NCBI GenBank assembly: GCA_905250025.1
Contig: CAJNOJ010000044.1
Location: 310,001 to 374,000, forward strand
Direction: 5' to 3'
DNA: 64,000 nucleotides
Source: Adineta ricciae
Lineage: Eukaryota; Rotifera; Eurotatoria; Adinetida; Adinetidae
In this document: positions 14,901-25,838 of the stretch, one piece after another
Layout: every line of letters starts with the position of its first letter
Position numbering within the stretch: the stretch's first letter is position 1
The notes under the pieces: generated by a model
The model's input: only the letters and a program-made list of their open reading frames with translations
What the model was told of the DNA's origin: nothing
Database searches by the model: none
Translations under genes and position numbers: made by a program

Positions 14901-17900
14901 TCATGTTCTGCTGTTGGAATAACATAGGTTGTTTCTAACGAAACAGGATTGTCCAATGGTGATAAAGGATTCTGATGTTGGTGATCGCCAATGACCTTTC
15001 CACGTGACAAGTCAATTAAACCTATGAGGAAAAAGAAAACGCAAGAAAGACAACAGCTTGTAGAAACGTCATCATGAATCTATATGTATATATTCAATGT
15101 ATTTGTATGGAGCAAAAGAAGAAGGATATATATATATATATATTCATTCCTCATTATAAACTTGGAGATTCCGTTGAAAAAAAGAACGATAAGAATAAAA
15201 ACAACAAAGAACAGATGATATTAAAAAAAACCGAAGGATATACAAACAAACTACTCTCAAGCCAAGGAAGAAGATGATGGATATATCTCTATATGCAAAA
15301 TCAAAAGAATGAATATGAATAAACTTCTATCGATTGTATATTTTTCTACTGCAGGGCTCTTTCTCTCGTTTCACATATACAACATATACATCTATATATC
15401 TATGTAGATAGATGTAGATACACAAATGTATATGTGTATTCACCCACACCCTTAAACTCACTCATACATATGCATTCACTGTCTTCCTTTCTTTCTCTCT
15501 TCTCAATGCAAAATGACTATACTACTAGCCGGCTCAGCGCCACGCATCCGTATGCATGCATACACAATAAGCGAAGAGAAAAGAGATTAGATCTTCGTTA
15601 ATATCGTGATTGCACATCTATCTCATTATAGACCTTGGCTCGTAGATGTACATATGTATGTCGATGTGTGTGACGACGCTCATTGTACACAATAGATGAG
15701 AGGTTGAAGTTTGACGATACAGCACCAGCCAGGGCACTTTTTTCTCTTTTATACACTATGAACGGCAAGCAACCGTGACCAAAAATGAAAAGAAAAGAAA
15801 AGGACAACAATTAGTGTATAGGGAGAAGAAAGAGAAAAAAAAAGAAGCGAACAGAAAGAATACAATGTCGTCTAGTCCACCTATTATTACTTGCATTCAA
15901 CCTTTGTCGCACTTTTTTCCTTTGCTGTATTCTTTCATTACAGTGAGTCAAAGAAAGGGGGGGGGGGGGGGGGGAAAAGATTAAAATTCTGCTTTTTTTT
16001 TTATTTTTAAAAATAAAAAAAAAATNNNNNNNNNNNNNNNNNNNNNNNNNNNNNNNNNNNNNNNNNNNNNAGACAAGAAGACAAATGCGCATACATGCGC
16101 AAAGAAGAGAAAAGGTAAATTAATGATTTGTCACCTTTAGAGAACATTTGAAAAAAAAAAGTAAAAATGTATTCGATTTTGTTTCTACCACCTTTTCACA
16201 TTTATTTTCATTAAGCATGAACAGTGTTCGATAAATCTTTTTTTTTTCTCCTCTTTCATATTGATCATTTTGCATTTTACGCCTGTGCTCGAGTGAGTAT
16301 CAAGGATTGATAGAGGTCATTTTTGTAATTAATTAAAGATGAAGAAGAGCTAGTAACATGCCGATACACACGGAAAGTAATCGTGCGACCATCCATAGAA
16401 TGCTTGCGATTTTACTTACTTGAGATCAGTAGTTTAGTTCGGAGATCTTTTATTCAGGTTGGACATTACGCAAATGAACTTCCTCCTGTCTCTTTCGCTC
16501 GTGTATAACTCGACACGTCGATCTTCACACATCTATCTATGTCTATTGAGTAATTCGAAAGATTGAAATTGTACGGATATTGAATGACAACGAGATAAAT
16601 TGAACTGTAATGAGCGCAAGATAGTAGACGAAGAAAAATAACTGTCGGCTCTCATTTGTCCCTCGTCGAAAAAAAGACGATGTTAGCCAGCATGTGAATC
16701 GATCGTGTAGAGAAAAAGAGAGATCGATACTTTTTCTCATCAATTAACACGAACGATCGCAAGATCTGTTTGCATAACTCCTGTTCTTCTTTTTAAATAT
16801 TATTTACCTGTCGTTTGGACGTATGATGAAAACCATTGGTTGCTGTTAATGATGAGGGTGAATCGAGAAGATGAGAAGGTGTTGGAGGCGAGGCAGTTTT
16901 CGTTATCGGTGGTGGAGGAGGACTCAGTTGTACATGAAGATCGTCAATGCGGGCATTCAATTGATCAATTCTATGTTGGAGTTCAGTGTTCATCGATGAA
17001 ATCTAATTCGAAGATCTTACCTTTCTAATGCGTTTCGTACTTGTTCGAATGGGAGAGCTAAAGTTCGACAATTATTTAATATGTGATCTAATTTCATTTG
17101 TATACTGTTCAGTTGATTCATTGTTGATACAATATCTAATTGTCTTGACTAGAAGAAAAGAATGAAATGAATTGAATTAGATTCGATGGAATATTCGCTT
17201 TCTCAAACCTTTATCTGCACTAATCTGTGGATCTGAGCGATATCACGTTCTATTATATCTAGATCATTATCAAAATTTGACTTTAGTTTTTTGTATTGTT
17301 CAATAAACTGTTTCAAATCATTCTCCACACGATCAAGAGTCGTTTCGAGTTTGTTCCAAGCGATATTGATTGACTCAATATCTGGTTGTAAAGTTTCATT
17401 CAATTGCAAAGTCTAAAAGATCAAAGCAAATCTCTGTTAAAACAACAGCGCATGAATAGATAAGCCTTACTTCGAATTCTGCATCAATCGATCGCATTCG
17501 ATGTAGAAGTTTCTTGAATTTACTCATTTCGTCATATCGAATAGCTTGAAGAGTAGCTTTATAGTCTTCAATTTCATTTAAGCTTTTAAATTTGATTTCA
17601 CTCTTGAGAAAGTCTAGTTTGGCTTTAATCCATTGTAGTAAATCCGAAGCTATGTTCGTGTATTCACAAGCTAATTCACCTTCCAAATTCACCTGCAACG
17701 AGCAAATCAATATATGCTTAGTCTCAAATGAAATGACGAACCCGATCATGTTGTTGTTGGAACGGATGTACTGGTAATGTTGAACAAACTTTGTACAGAT
17801 GTGCAATGTATAGCAAAATACTCTTTTCATCAGGTTCATCGGTGTCAACATCTAATGCAACGGAAATTGTCGATTTTTCACGCATTCGAAGCAATGTTTA

Positions 17901-19021
17901 CTTTACCTTCAGGATCTATCAACTGCATAATACCGTAATGTTTTTGCGCAAAATCAAACGCCTGAGTGAGATTATCTCGATTCGAATTACGATAGGCATT
18001 TTTGATGTTAATCAATTGTGGACTGAAAGCAAAAGTCGGCAATGTGAAATTCATCGAAAGAAATATGTCACTAACTTATGTCGATGAAGAATTGCAAGAA
18101 AAGCTCGCCCGTTACGCCAGGATTGTGTGAAATTGTCGATGTAGATTCCCGGATAGCCTTGGCATTGTTGTCGCGCCCAGATTAATAACATATTGCGATA
18201 GTTTGATGAAATTTGATCGAGCGACGATTTTCGTTCAGTTTTAGATGAGATTGAAGAGATTCGTATAGGTTTGATCGGAGAAGATGTAGCCGGTTCACGT
18301 GTTGGAATTGGTGGGACAATTTGTTGAACAGGTTCTGGAATGTTCTCTTCAATTACTGGTAAATTAATATCAGAAAACTAAATTCAAACATTCCAAATGA
18401 ATTTCGATTGAGATAAGAATTGAAATTTACTTGAAAATGAAGAATAATTCGCCAAATTAACCCTAATGTCAACTTAGGATTTCCATTGACTAATTCTTCC
18501 GGACGAATGTTTACCAAACGAATCTAGCAAAAAAAAGCGAATCGCATGTTATATAAACAATCAAACGTGAATCAAATCAAATTACATTGTGATCTTGTTC
18601 GAGGCATTGTAAACACTGTTCAATATTTTGTAGAGCATGAAATTTTGAAGTACCTTTTTCACGGGGCTAAAAACAACAAACGTTCAAATACAAACAACAA
18701 TGATCATTCGTAGAACTTTACAATTATTTGATTGGTAAACAATTCTAATAGAGTTATAAGTATATGTCCATCTCTGAGATCGAGAAATAGATCATCCACG
18801 TGTAAACCTGGCCGTTTTGATAGATGAAAATTAATCCATTTCGTAAATGTTTTCTTCTGCACAGCATCACGTTGATCAGCAACTTTTAAAACACGTCGAT
18901 CAGCCGGATCCAAAGCGAAGACAGATATGGGCTTTTCTAAGATCCAATCTTCATCATCGATTTCATCAAATATATTATTATTATTGTTAATATTCTCTTC
19001 ATTGTCGGCTAACATCTCCAT
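1..19021 (-). CDS. MACF1/DST: Spectraplakin (MACF1/dystonin/shot family), N-terminal two thirds, truncated by the left window edge
   Basis: Cytoskeletal crosslinker that binds F-actin through tandem CH domains and, in the family, microtubules through a C-terminal EF-hand/GAR module that would lie beyond the left edge. In order from the N-terminus the window shows a CH1-CH2 pair (about 17740-19021), a short spectrin-repeat plakin region (16808-17700), a long plectin-repeat region (8274-15021), an acidic linker (6230-6529) and a spectrin-repeat rod (1 to about 5960). Exons are joined by short GT-AG introns; larger introns lie at 10320-11030, 13967-14372 and 15022-16807. The first visible ATG at 19021 directly follows an acceptor-like AG, so an upstream exon (5' UTR or an alternative N-terminus) is likely. 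Domain order matches the plectin-repeat isoforms of shot and MACF1. The family assignment is firm; exact exon usage and isoforms are not. Confidence 0.93.
6230..6529 (-). other. Spectraplakin acidic Ser/Thr-rich linker exon
   Basis: A 300-base (100 codon) exon with clean acceptor (TGTTGCAG) and donor (CAG/GTAAGG), both in phase 0, so it is skippable in frame. It encodes a disordered Asn/Ser/Asp/Glu-rich segment (such as TSDEDEDLL and [12 protein letters not shown]) between the plectin-repeat region and the spectrin rod. No domain is recognised. Confidence 0.75.
6530..8273 (-). other. Spectraplakin intron region with a possible alternative terminal exon
   Basis: About 1.7 kb between the plectin-repeat exons and the acidic linker, mostly low-complexity AT-rich sequence with a (TA)n tract. 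On the minus strand an acceptor-like TTCTAG ends at 7864. The following sequence is open for about 50 codons in phase 0, the phase left by the preceding donor at 8273, or reads a short [11 protein letters not shown]-stop in another phase. Either could be an alternative 3' end giving a rod-less isoform. Weak evidence. Confidence 0.3.
7324..7344. repeat. (TA)n microsatellite
   Basis: About ten uninterrupted TA units in a spectraplakin intron. Similar short (TA)n tracts are at about 25910-25932, 26085-26112, 29198-29213, 32456-32474 and 49572-49587. Confidence 0.9.
8274..15021 (-). other. Spectraplakin plectin-repeat region (PRD) with Ser/Gly/Arg-rich end
   Basis: Exons at 14373-15021, about 12790-13966, 12182-12740, 11120-12124, about 9660-10320 and about 8373-9630, plus a short one ending at 8274, encode dozens of units of the form 'sGxyxxpxTGexlsleeAIxrGlid', for example [20 protein letters not shown]. 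These are plakin/plectin repeats, the intermediate-filament-type module that invertebrate spectraplakins and MACF1b keep although most invertebrates lack classical cytoplasmic intermediate filaments. A low-complexity insert (12182-12600) is rich in Arg, His, Glu and Thr, with a His run. The last large exon ends in a Ser/Gly/Arg/Asp-rich tail and NLSHLP, an SxLP motif resembling EB1-binding SxIP sites. Splices are internally phase-consistent (for example 12182/12124 phase 0, 13966/14373 phase 2). Confidence 0.88.
15957..15974 (+). repeat. Poly-G homopolymer of 18 bases
   Basis: Eighteen consecutive G on the plus strand inside a spectraplakin intron, about 50 bases left of the N gap. It could form a G-quadruplex or be a collapsed or expanded homopolymer; probably linked to the gap. 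Confidence 0.95.
16026..16070. other. Assembly gap (45 N)
   Basis: Forty-five consecutive N. The left flank has a poly-G run and then T and A homopolymers, the kind of sequence that stops short-read assembly. True gap length cannot be told from the sequence. Confidence 0.99.
16808..17700 (-). other. Spectraplakin short plakin/spectrin-repeat region and Pro-rich segment
   Basis: Follows CH2 directly. Exons at about 17470-17700, 17213-17409, 17035-17150 and 16808-16993 encode amphipathic helical sequence with the spacing of spectrin repeats (for example [17 protein letters not shown] and [20 protein letters not shown]), then a coiled segment ([20 protein letters not shown]) and a Pro/Ser/Thr-rich tail with five consecutive prolines. 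A typical plakin domain has about eight or nine spectrin repeats with an SH3; only two or three are visible and no SH3 is recognisable. The last exon ends in phase 0 (AAACGACAG before GTAAAT) whereas the next recognisable coding exon (15021) needs one carried-over base, so at least one exon between them is unseen or lies in the assembly gap. Confidence 0.75.
17743..19021 (-). other. Spectraplakin actin-binding domain: CH1 and CH2 exons
   Basis: CH1 begins in the first exon (18704-19021) with the family signature [14 protein letters not shown] followed by [12 protein letters not shown], continues in an exon near 18586-18669 and ends in one at about 18431-18523 carrying [21 protein letters not shown]2 carries [14 protein letters not shown] and [12 protein letters not shown] (near 18077-18230) and closes with the conserved DPED/PDEKS-type segment ([15 protein letters not shown] near 17790-17865). 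Between the domains the chain reads FSDINLP and then a Pro/Ser-rich stretch of roughly 50 residues before CH2, longer than the short linker usual in MACF1 and dystonin. Introns are 50-60 bp. This region should bind F-actin; that is inferred from family knowledge. Confidence 0.93.
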
Positions 19022-21446
19022 CTAGAAAAATAACAGAAAAAAAGAAGAAGAAGAATGTCAGACAACCTTGAAGAAAAGAAACAAACAACAATAGTGACAG
19101 TTGGCACCCAGACAAATGACCGACCTCTCGACCGTTTGTTAATATTCGAATTGTTTATTTAAATCTTTAATGTGAAATAACGCTCGACTCGTTCATTTAC
19201 ATCACTTTCTCTTCGAAAAATTCATCCCTCTTTCTACATACGCATATGAACATATAGTTTTAACATGTCTCGTTTTGAAGACAGACATTGTTAAAAGAAA
19301 GGAGAAGAAAGAAAAGAAGGAGCGTACGAGCCGTGTTTATCGTTGTTGGTTCATTCAATCGTCTACGGCCCAATTCATTTTCAACGAGAGCAGTGCCAAG
19401 CAAACATAGCGAGGTGCTGGCACAGCCACACACGTGTATGTACATATAGACGATATATGGTCCATTATATATGTATGTCTATCGCATATGTACAGACGAG
19501 ACGACGAAGCAAATAAAATGGTGCAGAGAAGGGTGAAGCACTTCGACCATAAGTTGAATTAAGCCAATAAGATCAATCCGATTTAACTGGTGATAACAGA
19601 TCAATTCTTCTTATCGATGTTCGATCAATTGTTTCATCGAACGAGAAGAAGAAGAAGGAAAAAAAGAAACAGAAAGTGGTGCAAACTAATGTGATGTTCC
19701 ACTGGTGAGAGAAAAATAGAAGCCATTCAGGTACAAGATAAACAGAACACTGAATAGAGACAATCTATTCGGATATTTTCATTCTTAATATGTAAAAATC
19801 GCTTTCTGACGATAGACAAAAGAATGTTTTTACAGGTTTCCGTTAACAAGTCGTTTCATTCAGAAGCAAAAAATTACAAAACATGTTTTCTTTCCCAATC
19901 CGACTCATTTCATGCACCTATTTGCTATGTGTCAATAGATATCACATATAACGAGAGAGTGGACAAGTCATTTCATTTTTTTTTACATAAGTTAGTAAAA
20001 GTATCAAATTTATCACGTCGGATTGAATTTTCAAGTTTCTCATACATATATGAATGCAATTACGTATCGATAGTCTCTCCACTTAATCAATGCAAATCTA
20101 AATTCATACATTTTATAATTGAAATTCAATGACATATGTTATCTGGAAGACTATCATATTTATCTTTCAATCGCGACGTTGGTTTTCTGATTAGATGATC
20201 TATTTGTTTTCCTCTACTTACTATTCACCTTGATATTCAACGAGGAAAAGGGTAAGCACTACCATGATAACAGATGTGGCTTCAACGTTCGAATTTTATG
20301 AAACATAACTAACCTTTATATGAGTATCCACGAAACATTTAGTATGAATGTACTGCATCAAGCAGAAACTTACTTATTGAAGATTTGGTCGAAAAGTACA
20401 ATATGTTGATGGATGTAAATACTTTCTCTGACAAATAATAATAACGTTACGACTAACAGATAACAAAACAAGCAGAAGTAACAGCCTATTGTTTACAATA
20501 ACATAATACTTTACAATTTTTACTAGAAAATATCGCCCATACGGTTAATAATTATATGTGGTTTGCGTACACATAAATAACTGACAGTATGTATGCAAAC
20601 CTGTAGTTAAAAATAATCTTTTATCGTATGTCATTCTTTGATCAACACTATCTCGAAGCATAAGATTCTATTCTATGAGTACCATCAATGTAAGTCGTCG
20701 TTTTGCGAAGTTATTGATTTGGTGATATAGGAAAAAAAGAACTAGAAGAAATCGATTAGAAATACTTCATGCAGAACAGTGACTCTAAATTATATTTCAA
20801 ACAAGACAATGAAGTTCTTCAAGGTTCTGATAGTATAGAGAAAAATGATGTAATGCACTTACAAACAATGATCCATTTGAATCCCTAAAGTCGACATCAT
20901 CATATCGCTAATTCGATTATTTCAAAACACACGCACACAACGTTGCCTTGAGAATCTTTACTAATCAAATCTTTTTCAAGTAAGACGAACATTCTGTTGT
21001 TCATGTGTTTTTCTCTCTAGTTCGAACTAATACGATATACAGATAAAAATATTTCTACGTGCACTTCATAGTCAATCAAACATGCATAATTCGATTAACG
21101 GAAAAAACACAATGACGACGAGACACACCGACAAAATAATACATACAGTAGATTTGATTAGTAGTAGAAATCAGTAATCAGATGCGCGAAAGGGAGAGAT
21201 TACCATCACCGGGTATTAGTTAATTAGTGAGAAGAGTGATCTATAACAAGCAGAGAAGGCGAGTTGAAAGAAAGAAAAGGAAGGAAATTTGTTGTTATTG
21301 TTCAATTGTCATACGGTATCGATATTTCGTTTATTTTTGTATTCTTTTCATCTTTATCGACATGTTGTTTTTCTTTCATGTATGACAAATTTCAATAAAA
21401 AACAACAAGACAAAAAAATATCTTCTTTTTGCTTCATTTTCTTTTT
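19022..21446. other. Intergenic region between spectraplakin 5' end and RPL13A 3' end
   Basis: About 2.4 kb, AT-rich. It must hold the upstream exon(s) and promoter of the minus-strand spectraplakin gene and the 3' UTR of RPL13A. A minus-strand AATAAA (21330-21335) lies about 115 bases past the RPL13A stop and is a plausible poly(A) signal. No other gene seen. Confidence 0.6.
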
Positions 21447-22188
21447 TTAGAGTTGATAACCATATTTTTGAAGTACGGCAAGATGTTTAGCAACTTGTGG
21501 TTTGGATGCTAATTTTGTTTTGGCGCTAGTTTTCAATTTCTTTAATTCACGTTGTCGGAGATAGTAATGTTTAGCCTTTATTTTTCTCTTCTTTTCTAAC
21601 GTGGCAACGACAGTTTCGTATTGCCAACCGACTTCAGTTGAGAGACGGCCAAGTTCAGTGAAACGGCGACGTGGTTTCAAACGTAATGTACGTAAAGCGC
21701 TTGGAACGATCACACGTTTCTTCTTATCGTACGGTGTTGGAACACCTTCAAATGTACGAAGACGAGCTAAGGCCTGTTTACCACGTTCAGTTTTGTGTGG
21801 CACCATTCCACGTACGATACGTGAGAAGATTTTCGATGGTGCACGGAAATGAAATGGACCACGTGATGGATTGATGTTACAGCGTTTGCGAAGAAATTCC
21901 AAGTATTTGAGTTTGTTACGATAGAATGAGCCACTGATATTAAGACCTTCGCATCGTACAATGACAACATTGTGACCTTGAAGAATGGTCTTAGCCACTG
22001 TAGCTGCCAAACGACCAATTAAATGGCCACGACCATCGATGAGTATTGGTTGAGCACGGAAACCGATTGGTTGCAACTGTAAACGAAAAACGCAGTGTGA
22101 GATAATTGAAATGAAAGATTAGGTTTTCTCTGATGAAGAAGCAAAAGGAACTTACAGCTTTTTTGCGTGCTTGGGCCGTTTTTGGCAT
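21447..22188 (-). CDS. RPL13A: Large ribosomal subunit protein uL13 (RPL13A)
   Basis: Cytosolic 60S ribosomal protein. Two exons: 22156-22188 ([11 protein letters not shown]) and 21447-22076, joined by a 79-base GT-AG intron in phase 0, giving 220 residues against about 203 in human. The core is near identical to the family: [61 protein letters not shown] and PYDKKKRV. The extra length is a short basic N-terminal exon. The intron has no recognisable box C/D pair in the sense orientation, so I do not call an intronic snoRNA although vertebrate RPL13A introns host them. It is divergent from PHF12, with about 1.1 kb between the start codons. Confidence 0.98.
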
Positions 22189-23320
22189 CTTTGATTTATT
22201 TTAGTTGATCGAAAACGATATCTACAATAAAGGTTATTTTCAATCGTCCTACAGGAAAAATCTTTTTCTCAGGCCACACAACGTTCGTCTATACAAAATT
22301 CGATCGTTATAGGATGACATATGGAGGAGAAAATGCTCTGTAGCCATTTCATCTTCCACTAAATATCTACTTTTTCGTTGTCTACTTAAAGAAAGTAAAC
22401 AAAAATAAGAAAACAACATCCATTCATCGTGTGATCTGATTAGTTCATTCCTGACCATACATGGCACATCTGCATTGATCAACTTGTTTTTTCAACAGTA
22501 GAATCAAAACTTTGGAATCGGATGAAAATGTTCCGCAAAACATCTCGTAAATCGAGTACAGACCGAAAAAAACGGATTTATTCAAAGAAAAAAATCTTAT
22601 TTTTTCTCTCGAGATTACATTCAGTGATGTCGAGTGACCTCTATTTCGACCAATCGAATAATATTTCTCTTTTTGTCTTGTCTCTCTCCTTCCGATAGAA
22701 GACAAATCAGTTGTTAAATTTCCATTTTCTACGTTATTACGACTGATTTTTTTTCTTCAACGAACCATTGTTAGGTCGAAAAAACGTCAAATTTTATTTC
22801 TTTACTCGATTTCTCACGCGAAAGAATTTGATTAACATCAAGCAGATGATAAATATGGCAACATTAGCCTTGATTGACAAAATAAAACTGTTTTATTCTT
22901 ATTTTTTCGCGATTTCATAGCATTCTAGGCACGAAGGGTAATTAATTTAGGTCATGGTGCACTCACCAATGCTGATCAAATCGATGTTGACAAACAACTA
23001 CACACAAAAATTTAGCTTTTTGTTGTTCCAAAGCGGCTTGTTTATGCAAAGAAAATATCTTCTATTTTAAACAACATGATGAAATTACTTTTTGCCTACA
23101 AGAAAGACCCTTTTCGTTACATTTAGAACTACAAGTTTATGATAAAAACAATTTACCGTTTCTTAGGAGAACGTTGAGAAGAAAAATTGACTTGTTTTCA
23201 TATTCCAGTAGAATTGACGAATTATTTACTTCTAGATAAATCTATCGATCTCCGTCGTGTTCCAATATGAAAAAATGAACGATGAGTAATACAAATGGCT
23301 TTCACCCACCATCATCATCG
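22189..23320. promoter_or_regulatory. Divergent promoter region of RPL13A (-) and PHF12 (+)
   Basis: About 1.1 kb between the two start codons. It must contain both 5' regions. A pyrimidine-rich stretch ending in an acceptor-like TTGTAG lies on the minus strand near 22220-22232, so RPL13A may have a 5' UTR intron. No TATA box or specific site is called. Confidence 0.45.
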
Positions 23321-25838
23321 ATGGTATACAATGGTCAAAGTGGTAAATGAACTATTGCTTCACATCTCGGCATACAACCAATTGTTTACTTGTCTTTAGA
23401 AACTTCGAAGCGTCTACCAAGTACAAGTAGTACGAGCAGTACGAGTAGTAATAGTACCACAGCAACAAATAAGCGTCTAAAAGCAAAGATCGTCGTGTCG
23501 ACGATAACCGAAACACGGACAATGAAAAGACATACGAATAAGAAATCCAAAACATCTCTGGATACAACTAAAAAACGTCATAATCACAATGACTCAAATA
23601 ACAATACCACGAAAAAAGTCAAACAATCAACCCATTCTCGACAACTACTAACACATCCGATCATTCAAAATCATCAGAAGAAATCTGCAAATCAAACAGA
23701 AAATCTTCCCACGCCGTCAACGAAAACCGATCAGCATCAACGACGTCATCATCACCATCATCATCATCACAACGTTATCAACAATGATCATTGTGATTTC
23801 TGTGGGGAATTGTACGGTGAAATGATATCATGTGATACTTGTCCAGCAACGTTTCATCTGCTGTGTGCAAATCCTCCACTATCACGAGAAGACGTTCCCA
23901 AAGGTTCATACTTCTGTGAAAATTGCCGAGCGAAAACTACCGACGAAGAACTAGTCAACAAAGATAAGCAAATGAAAGCAAATGTGCCAACACCGAAAAC
24001 ATTGGCATTAGATCAGAAAAACAAGATCCTTGTCAATGGGTTCAAAAAGCACCCCCAACGGAATTCTCCTTTAGAACAAGTCAAACTACCCACAAGTAAT
24101 TCATTTTAAACTCGACTACGAAAACATTTTCTTTGTTTCTATTCGTATTTAGCATCCAATGGTAGATCCTTAGTTCAAGCATCTGGCGAAATCAAATTTC
24201 GTGCAACAAATAGTACTGCGAAATCTAAAGTACCATCATCAAATTTCAAACGTAAACGAAATGATTCGTCTATATCGCCTCCACCAGCTCCCAGTTCAAA
24301 CAACAATGTTAATTCAATTAAAATTCCCACCACACAAATCGAAACTCTACGTCGTTTGTTACTTTCATGTCGACCGGAAGAGTTTCGCGGCCCAGCTTTA
24401 CCCTTCGACGATCCGAGTTACAACCGTGATAATTATTTTCAAAAGAATGTTTTATCGTGGCAGAAATTTTGTTTTATTTGTCGCAAATCTTCGACAAATC
24501 ATATTCCATCAATTCATTGTGATTATTGCCCGTTAACATATCATTTAGATTGCCTGAATCCGCCAATGAGGTCTTTGCCATCGTCGACGGATAAATGGAT
24601 GTGTCCGAATCATATAGAGCCGATATTAGACCGATATTTATTGCGAAAAAAGAAACTTTCAACGAGCGAACGTGTGAAAATTTATCAACAATATTCTCAA
24701 ATTGAACATAAAACAATTATACAAGATTTTATACATATGAGACAGAAGAAATCTCATCTACTATGGGAAACATTCGACAATCATCGCTTAGAACGTATTG
24801 ATGCCAGTCAAATACCAAAAGTGATCGAAGATTTTTATTTTAATGCAAATATGAAATCAAAACCAATCTGTTTGGATGAAATCGAAGACAATGCTGTACA
24901 GGTACTACTTGACTTCACATTTTCTTCGACAATTTTACAATTCTTCTGTAGACTTCCGTTCCCATTGATGAACCTTCAACACAATATGACCCATGTGTTT
25001 GGGATACATTGCAAGCAATGTTAAATCAAATTACTGGCGGTCAGAAATATGAACTCTCATCAATAGTTGATTCATCGTTATCGATTGAAAATAATCAAAT
25101 GAAAAGAAGATTCGACGACAAACAATCGAATGTTCTTGATACCATCGATAGTCTATTAACTGCATTGAATGAACCGAACTATTCCATTGAACAAAATAGG
25201 ACAACTAATGATCGATTTGCAGCTCTTGTTTCTGCAGCTGATTCTTGTTTTAATGATGAAAAGTCTTCAGAGCCGCCAAAACCAGTTCCGTATGTATTTC
25301 TATCCATGAGTTACTCGTTAATTTTGTATTTATTTGTAGAAATTCACAAGTGAACTCTCTCTCGCTCCTCATTGATCTTTCACAATTTCGTTTATCTCAC
25401 GCCGCTTTAATTCATACACGCACTAAACATGTGATTTATATACGTAAACAAGTTATTTGGTTTGGCTCATCGAAATCGAATGATGTTTGTTTGAAGAATT
25501 TTAATGATCAACAAACATGTCAATATGTAACGGAGAAACACGCATGTTTATACTATGACCGACGACGTAACATATTCGAATTATTGAATTATAGCGAATA
25601 CGGAACAATCGTAAACGGCTTTCGGTACGGTTTAGGAAGTCTATCCGATGATGAAAGTGACGATGATGATGATGATGATGATGAAGAAATACATGAGAAT
25701 GAAAATTTACAAAGATGTTTCTGTTTGACTACGCCGATGTATCATTCAGCATGGGATGGACCTGCCCAAATAGAACAAGGAACAGTAGTTCAAATTGGTT
25801 GTCATGAATTTCTCTTTTACCGGCATGTTGTCCGATAG
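23321..25838 (+). CDS. PHF12: PHD finger protein 12 homologue (two PHD fingers plus FHA)
   Basis: Nuclear chromatin adaptor; family members (Pf1/PHF12) bind the Sin3-HDAC corepressor. Five exons: 23321-23342, 23400-24095, 24153-24901, 24952-25289 and 25340-25838 (introns 50-57 bp, phases 1,1,0,2), 767 residues with a consistent frame. PHD1 (Cys4-His-Cys3) starts at HCDFCGELYGEMISCDTCP after an eight-histidine run. PHD2 begins KFCFICRKSS and ends WMCPNH, followed by the basic helix region that in PHF12 follows the second finger. The C-terminus is an FHA domain (WFGSSKSNDVCL, EKHACLYYD, NYSEYGTIVNG) with an inserted Asp run. The start is a 22-base micro-exon chosen because only that ATG gives the right phase; an upstream ATG at 23295 does not. 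Confidence 0.9.

Larger units (their letters stand above)
15022..16807 (-). other. Large spectraplakin intron or missing exon region, containing an assembly gap
   Basis: About 1.8 kb with no exon I can support. It is AT-rich and holds short TA and CT simple repeats (around 15128-15142 and 15480-15505), an 18-base G run (15957-15974) and a run of 45 N (16026-16070). The phase mismatch between the flanking coding exons means at least one exon is unaccounted for here. Confidence 0.6.

Noticed and set aside
15361-15440. Imperfect inverted repeat (ACATCTAT ... ATAGATGT)
   Set aside because: Only an eight-base stem in TA-rich intron sequence; expected by chance.
22077-22155. Possible intronic snoRNA in RPL13A
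   Set aside because: Vertebrate RPL13A introns host C/D snoRNAs, but no sense-strand box C/D pair is visible; TGATGA occurs only on the opposite strand.
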